Source of the DNA: Pseudomonadota bacterium
GTDB lineage: Bacteria > Desulfobacterota > Desulfobacteria > Desulfobacterales > ETH-SRB1
Length of the DNA stretch: 9,083 nt
NCBI GenBank assembly: GCA_018897415.1
Contig: JAHIKR010000167.1
Span: 1 to 9,083, forward strand
Direction of reading: 5' to 3'
The first letter of the stretch is position 1; every line of letters starts with the position of its first letter. The notes under the pieces were generated by a model. The model was not told the DNA's origin. It searched no databases and saw only the letters and a program-made list of their open reading frames with translations. The translations under genes were made by a program, and so were the position numbers. Below, one piece after another: positions 6,266 to 9,083 of this stretch.

Positions 6266-6638
6266 TATTTACAGCCCTTAGTGGCTGAACTTAAATTAAA
6301 TTATCACAGATAAGAATTTCATTCAATGTTTTTAATCCACAGACCCGCCTGCCATGCGTTATAATTGAGTTAATATAGTAAAATGACGTTGTAAACACCC
6401 GATTATAATACTTCGTTAAATCCATCCAAAGGCATTGCGGGCAGGTTACCCCAGTACGATCTTCCGGAGCCACCCCGGTACCATCTGCCGGAGCTACGGG
6501 GCAGGCGGGGCAGGCGCAGATTACACAGATTTTTGTGTTTTCTGTTTGAGAGGGATTTAAATGGATTTTGACAACGACTGATAAGGTATATTATGTAAAC
6601 TTTTAGCAAAAAGCCTGATAAATATGCAACGATCCATA
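6266..6638. other. Intergenic stretch with GC-rich imperfect repeats, no gene seen
   Basis: This is part of the 576-bp gap between xseA and the 87-aa gene. It is AT-rich except for a GC-rich island at about 6432-6516. The island contains an imperfect tandem repeat (6455-6478 and 6479-6500, sharing the core CCGGAGC), several GGCAGG motifs, and GGCAGGCGGG (6500-6509), an inverted copy of CCCGCCTGCC (6344-6353). At 6516-6540 lies a CAGATTACACAGATTT-type repeat. Open frames here have repeat-derived sequence and no family resemblance. A weak minus-strand promoter for xseA could be TTGAAT (6326-6321) and GATAAT (6305-6300), but the spacer of 15 nt is short. Confidence 0.5.
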
Positions 6639-6722
6639 GAAATTGGAAATTGGAAATTGGAAATTTGGCCCTCATGCTTTTGTACTGTTCTCCCCAATTT
6701 CTACTTTCCAATTTCAAGTTTC
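6639..6722. repeat. Fold-back pair of heptamer arrays (GAAATTG / CAATTTC)
   Basis: Left arm: GAAATTG three times and GAAATTT (6639-6666). Right arm: CAATTTC, TACTTTC, CAATTTC, AAGTTTC (6695-6722), the same heptamer in the opposite orientation. The arms are separated by 28 bp and would form a long imperfect stem in DNA cruciform or RNA. The period is 7, as in the dxs arrays, but the sequence is different. Confidence 0.75.
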
Positions 6723-6749
6723 AAGCCGTGAAGGGTTACTTTTTTCTTT

Positions 6750-6776
6750 TATCCTGATCATCCTGTATATCTTGTC
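6750..6776. repeat. Nonamer array, left arm of the inverted pair around the 87-aa gene
   Basis: Three 9-bp units begin ATCCTG or ATCTTG (6751, 6760, 6769). The 27 bp match the reverse complement of 7061-7087 at 26 positions (one C/T difference at 6772). It ends 4 bp from the stop codon of the 87-aa gene. Confidence 0.8.
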
Positions 6777-6780
6777 GAAA

Positions 6781-7044
6781 TTAATTTTGCGTACCAAGAA
6801 TATCACGAACAGCAGGCACAACATATATATTTTCATGCGGCATTTTACCTAAGAACTCTGCAAGAATTCTAATTTTTTTCTGCACAGATATATTTTTGTC
6901 CATGATAAAAAGATTTTTACCTTTTACCTTGCAAAAACCGCTTGTTGCCCTTACTCCCGTTTTTCGCAGGTTTTGCTCTGACACCTCGATATCAAGTTTT
7001 TCCGCAAGCTCACAAAGGTTTTTGTATAATTGATCCGGCTTCAT
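6781..7044 (-). CDS. Small protein of unknown function, 87 aa
   Basis: I do not recognise a named family. The sequence looks like a real globular protein: an N-terminal amphipathic helix (LYKNLCELAEKLDIEVSE, residues 6-23), a small central part with SGFCKVKGKNLFIMDKN (35-51), a second helix (KKIRILAEFLGKM, 56-68) and a C-terminal NIYVVPAVRDILG (72-84). There is no signal peptide, membrane segment or metal-binding cluster. The strand-loop-helix order in the middle resembles the region around the HExxH helix of ImmA/IrrE-type proteins but lacks the histidines, so any such link is only inference. The ATG at 7044 has no good Shine-Dalgarno sequence. It is isolated between repeat-rich gaps and is bracketed by an inverted nonamer repeat at 6750-6776 and 7061-7087. 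It may be an independent transcription unit upstream of xseA. Confidence 0.7.
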   Translation of the reverse strand: MKPDQLYKNLCELAEKLDIEVSEQNLRKTGVRATSGFCKVKGKNLFIMDKNISVQKKIRILAEFLGKMPHENIYVVPAVRDILGTQN

Positions 7045-7060
7045 ATGGCAGACTTTTTTT

Positions 7061-7087
7061 GACAGGATATACAGGATGATCAGGATA
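7061..7087. repeat. Nonamer array, right arm of the inverted pair around the 87-aa gene
   Basis: Three 9-bp units (GACAGGATA, TACAGGATG, ATCAGGATA) are the reverse complement of 6750-6776 with one mismatch. It lies 16 bp upstream of the ATG at 7044, so the two arms enclose the gene tightly and could pair across its transcript. Confidence 0.8.
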
Positions 7088-7164
7088 TAAAAAATAAATT
7101 ACTATACTATTTAAGTTAGTTATTAATATATATATCATGTTATACTTTAAAAAAAACTTATTTC

Positions 7165-7195
7165 TTGAATATGATATAAAATGTGTTATTATAAT
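7165..7195 (+). promoter_or_regulatory. Possible promoter of the BI-1 gene
   Basis: TTGAAT (7165-7170) is followed by TATTAT (7187-7192, 16-nt spacer) or by a perfect TATAAT (7190-7195, 19-nt spacer), within an AT-rich block. It would give a leader of nearly 200 nt containing the octamer array at 7203-7266. This is a visual match only. Confidence 0.35.
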
Positions 7196-7202
7196 AAATA
7201 TC

Positions 7203-7266
7203 GTTAAATAGTTAAATAGTTGAGTAGTTGAGTAGTCAAGCACTCGACCATTTTTCCACTCGACCC
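7203..7266. repeat. Octanucleotide array upstream of BI-1 gene, 8 units, with hairpin
   Basis: Eight units in strict 8-bp register: GTTAAATA twice, GTTGAGTA twice, GTCAAGCA, CTCGACCA, TTTTTCCA, CTCGACCC. Orientation reverses in the middle, so GTTGAGT (7227-7233) can pair with ACTCGAC (7242-7248) with one G-U pair. The same layout, with the same stem sequence, occurs before xseA at 6244-6265. Confidence 0.8.
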
Positions 7267-7365
7267 CTGGCCCAGACTTGGTCTATAGGCTTTAGTGAGC
7301 TAATTTTTCGGTTCCAACTAAAACCACAATACACCAGTCAGGTTATCGCATAGCACCAGGGCAGG

Positions 7366-7380
7366 CACTCGACTAATATC
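7366..7380. repeat. Single octamer-type copy abutting the BI-1 ribosome-binding site
   Basis: CACTCGACTAATATC matches, at 14 of 15 bases, the sequence CACTCGACCAATATC that lies at 6227-6213 (minus strand) directly before xseA. In both cases the copy ends 8-12 nt before the start codon. Confidence 0.7.
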
Positions 7381-7382
7381 CA

Positions 7383-7389
7383 AGGAGGT
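7383..7389 (+). promoter_or_regulatory. Strong ribosome-binding site of the BI-1 gene
   Basis: AAGGAGG lies a few bases before ATG 7393. It is the best Shine-Dalgarno match in front of an initiation codon in this window and fixes the start. Confidence 0.85.
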
Positions 7390-7392
7390 AAT

Positions 7393-8097
7393 ATGCAAAA
7401 TTCTATACCATATAGCAAACCGCAAACCCAGGTATTGGTCAATGAATTTATACGCAGCGTTTACAACTGGATGGCCATAGGTCTCGGGTTGACCGGTTTT
7501 GTCGCATTCTATGTATCAAACAGCCAGGCCTTAATTAATCTTATATTCGGAAATAAACTTGTATTTTTTGGCCTGATTATAGCCGAACTCGGCCTTGTTT
7601 TTTACCTGAGCGCAAGAGTACAAAAAATACAGGCTTCAACTGCAACAGCTCTGTTTGTTCTATATTCAGCATTAAACGGAGCTACTCTTTCTTTTATTTT
7701 TCTTGTATATACCAGCTCATCTATAACTTCCACATTCTTTATATGCTCTGCGACTTTTATCACCTGCAGTATTTATGGAATGATAACTAAACGTGACCTG
7801 ACCTCCCTTGGTGGATTCATGGCCATGGGGCTCATCGGGATTATAATTGCTTCAGTTGTTAACCTTTTTATCAGAAGCTCAGGGATGAGTATGGTAATAA
7901 GTTATATTGGCGTGTTGGTTTTTGTGGGGTTAACAGCCTATGATACACAAAAGCTGAAACACATGGCGCTTTCCCAGCCCGCAGGTATTGATGCTGGCGT
8001 TGTTAGGAAAGGAGCTATTTTAGGTGCGCTTACATTATATCTTGACTTTATCAACCTCTTTCTTATGTTGTTGAGGATTCTTGGCAACAGAAAATAA
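7393..8097 (+). CDS. Bax inhibitor-1/YccA family inner-membrane protein
   Basis: This is a 234-aa integral membrane protein of the BI-1 (TMBIM/YccA) family. Bacterial members are inner-membrane proteins: YccA of Escherichia coli interacts with the FtsH protease, and BsYetJ of Bacillus is a pH-sensitive calcium leak channel; which role applies here is unknown. After a short polar N-terminus (about 20 residues, then YNWMAIGLGLTGFVAFYV) there are seven hydrophobic segments. The C-terminal part carries the family hallmarks: AYDTQKLKHM near residues 182-191, with the conserved Asp of the proposed ion site, and ALTLYLDFINLFLMLLRILG (212-231) near the end. Length and topology are typical. It is the only plus-strand gene of the window, diverges from the 87-aa gene, converges on glmM, and is bracketed by octamer repeats on both sides. 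Confidence 0.95.
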   Translation: MQNSIPYSKPQTQVLVNEFIRSVYNWMAIGLGLTGFVAFYVSNSQALINLIFGNKLVFFGLIIAELGLVFYLSARVQKIQASTATALFVLYSALNGATLSFIFLVYTSSSITSTFFICSATFITCSIYGMITKRDLTSLGGFMAMGLIGIIIASVVNLFIRSSGMSMVISYIGVLVFVGLTAYDTQKLKHMALSQPAGIDAGVVRKGAILGALTLYLDFINLFLMLLRILGNRK

Positions 8098-8111
8098 ATA
8101 GTTGTAAGTGT

Positions 8112-8151
8112 CCTTGAACCACTTGACCAATCAACCACTCGACCAATTGTG
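8112..8151. repeat. Octanucleotide array between the BI-1 gene and glmM
   Basis: Units CCTTGAAC, CACTTGAC, CAATCAAC, CACTCGAC and CAATTGTG follow in 8-bp register in the 73-bp gap between two convergent stop codons. Unlike the arrays at 6218 and 7203 it keeps one orientation. No hairpin with a T-run was seen, so an intrinsic terminator for either gene is not evident. Confidence 0.72.
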
Positions 8152-8170
8152 AGCGAAGCGAACTAAGTTC

Positions 8171-9083
8171 CTATCCTATCTGTTCCTTTATTGTGTCAGC
8201 TATCTCTTGGCAATATTTCTCGGTTAATTCCTGGGTAGGCCCCTCTACCATTACACGGCAGAGGGGCTGTGTACCGGAATAACGAACAAGCACCCTTCCC
8301 TTCTCTGCTAAGTTTTTCTCGACCGCATTTATTGTCTCAGTAATCTGCGGTATAGTTGCGATTTCAGGCTTGTTTTTAACCTCTACGTTGATAAGAACCT
8401 GAGGAAACACATCCATAATTTTGACGAGTTCAGACAGAGGTTTTGACTCATCTTTTAAAGCCTCAATTAATTTTAAAGCAGTAAGAATGCCGTCACCTGT
8501 TGTCTGGTGATCCAAAAAAATCATATGGCCTGAATCTTCGCCTCCCAGCACAGCCCCGGAATGAATCATGCTCTCCAAAACATACCGATCTCCAACTTTT
8601 GCCTTAATATGTTTAATACCAGTATCTTCTAATGCAATACCAAGCCCCATATTGCTCATTACTGTACTGACCACTGTATTGCTTTTGAGCTGGTCTTTCT
8701 TTTTCATGCTTTTTGCACATACGGCAAGAATCTGATCGCCGGTTATAACATTTCCCTTTTCATCAACAGCAATAAGTCTGTCGCCATCTCCATCAAAGGC
8801 AAGGCCAATATCAGCACGTTTTTTCAAAACGCTTTTTCTCAATTTTGAGGTATTTTCTGAACCACAGTTTTCGTTTATATTCTTTCCATCAGGATCATTA
8901 AAAAGGGTTTCAACTTCTGCTCCGAGCCTGACAAACAATTCAGGAGCAACCTTGTAAGTTGCTCCATTTGAACAATCAATAACGATTTTCATTCCCTGAC
9001 AGAACTTCTTTGGTACTTTGCCCAAAAGGAAATCTATATAATTTTGTCCCGCATCATCTATTCTATACACTCCACCTGTCATC
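8171..9083 (-). CDS. glmM: Phosphoglucosamine mutase, C-terminal two thirds, cut by window edge
   Basis: GlmM interconverts glucosamine 6-phosphate and glucosamine 1-phosphate, supplying UDP-N-acetylglucosamine for peptidoglycan and lipopolysaccharide. About 303 of the usual 450 residues are present; the N-terminal domain with the phosphorylated catalytic serine lies beyond base 9083, so the Met at 9082 is internal. Visible hallmarks are YRIDDAGQNYIDFL at the domain 1-2 border, the metal-binding loop FDGDGDR, the sugar-binding GGEDSGH, and the C-terminal phosphate-binding loop RYSGTQPLCRVMVEG. This loop has Gln where many GlmM proteins have Glu (SGTEP). These motifs favour GlmM over phosphomannomutase. 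It ends with TAG at 8173-8171 and converges with the BI-1 gene, with 73 bp between the stop codons. Confidence 0.95.
   Translation of the reverse strand, partial: MTGGVYRIDDAGQNYIDFLLGKVPKKFCQGMKIVIDCSNGATYKVAPELFVRLGAEVETLFNDPDGKNINENCGSENTSKLRKSVLKKRADIGLAFDGDGDRLIAVDEKGNVITGDQILAVCAKSMKKKDQLKSNTVVSTVMSNMGLGIALEDTGIKHIKAKVGDRYVLESMIHSGAVLGGEDSGHMIFLDHQTTGDGILTALKLIEALKDESKPLSELVKIMDVFPQVLINVEVKNKPEIATIPQITETINAVEKNLAEKGRVLVRYSGTQPLCRVMVEGPTQELTEKYCQEIADTIKEQIG

Larger units (their letters stand above)
7045..7392. other. Divergent intergenic region between the 87-aa gene and the BI-1 gene
   Basis: This 348-bp gap separates divergently transcribed genes, so promoters in both directions are expected here. 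From left to right it holds the right nonamer arm (7061-7087), a very AT-rich stretch (about 7085-7205) suited to promoters, an octamer array (7203-7266), about 100 bp with no recognisable feature (7267-7365), and an octamer directly before the BI-1 ribosome-binding site. No further gene was seen. Confidence 0.6.

Noticed and set aside
6291..6717. Two overlapping minus-strand frames (60 and 104 codons) in the gap upstream of xseA
   Set aside because: Sequence derives from heptamer, GC-rich and GGCAGG repeats; no ribosome-binding site and no family-like pattern.
7059..7091. Promoter TTGACA...TATAAA on the plus strand in the right nonamer arm
   Set aside because: The spacer is about 21 nt, too long, and the boxes are parts of the repeat units.
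7010..7243. Minus-strand frame of 77 codons with hydrophobic start
   Set aside because: It begins in the octamer array, runs through promoter-like AT-rich DNA and overlaps the start of the 87-aa gene out of frame.
6205..7392. tRNA, small RNA or riboswitch in the long gaps
   Set aside because: No cloverleaf, CCA end, or conserved aptamer core could be recognised by eye; a covariance-model scan was not possible.
8098..8170. Bidirectional terminator between convergent BI-1 gene and glmM
   Set aside because: The octamers here keep a single orientation and form no convincing stem with a T-run.

Overview
The window looks like chromosomal DNA of an AT-rich, Gram-negative bacterium, most likely a member of the Desulfobacterota (the former Deltaproteobacteria, sulfate-reducer side). 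This is inferred from the gene order xseA-xseB-ispA-dxs-tlyA, the wording of the proteins (for example the DDILNVEGD stretch in IspA and RYSGTQP in GlmM) and the wealth of short degenerate intergenic repeats. No species can be named from the sequence alone.

Layout. On the minus strand, read right to left, the core is a compact operon at 6204-817: xseA and xseB (the two subunits of exonuclease VII, overlapping by 8 nt), ispA (polyprenyl diphosphate synthase, overlapping xseB), dxs (1-deoxyxylulose-5-phosphate synthase) and tlyA (S4-domain rRNA 2'-O-methyltransferase). Dxs makes the first committed intermediate of the MEP isoprenoid pathway, and IspA condenses its C5 products into C15-C20 chains. 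XseAB and TlyA are widespread operon companions without an obvious metabolic link. Further along the same strand, at the left edge, lies the N-terminal third of an EF-G-like GTPase (514 to 1, cut by the window). To the right are an 87-residue protein of unknown function (7044-6781, minus), a seven-helix Bax-inhibitor-1/YccA-type membrane protein (7393-8097, the only plus-strand gene) and the C-terminal two thirds of phosphoglucosamine mutase GlmM (9083-8171, minus, cut by the window).

The unusual part lies between the genes. Nearly every gap is filled with short-period degenerate repeats: heptamers around dxs (1575-1630, 3531-3587, 3669-3703), a different heptamer fold-back (6639-6722), octamers around the BI-1 gene and before xseA (6218-6265, 7203-7266, 7366-7380, 8112-8151) and inverted nonamer arrays that bracket the 87-aa gene (6750-6776 and 7061-7087). 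Several arrays turn back on themselves to form hairpins, and several end within a few bases of a ribosome-binding site. The heptamer array at 1575-1630 even encodes the last 15 residues of Dxs and supplies the Shine-Dalgarno-like run and the only usable initiation codon of tlyA. A separate composite element at 607-801 has 21-bp perfect inverted ends, 8-bp matching borders and two internal REP-like hairpins. No tRNA, rRNA, CRISPR array, transposase or recognisable riboswitch was seen, and no phage or defence genes are present. All protein-coding genes except the 87-aa one belong to well-known families.
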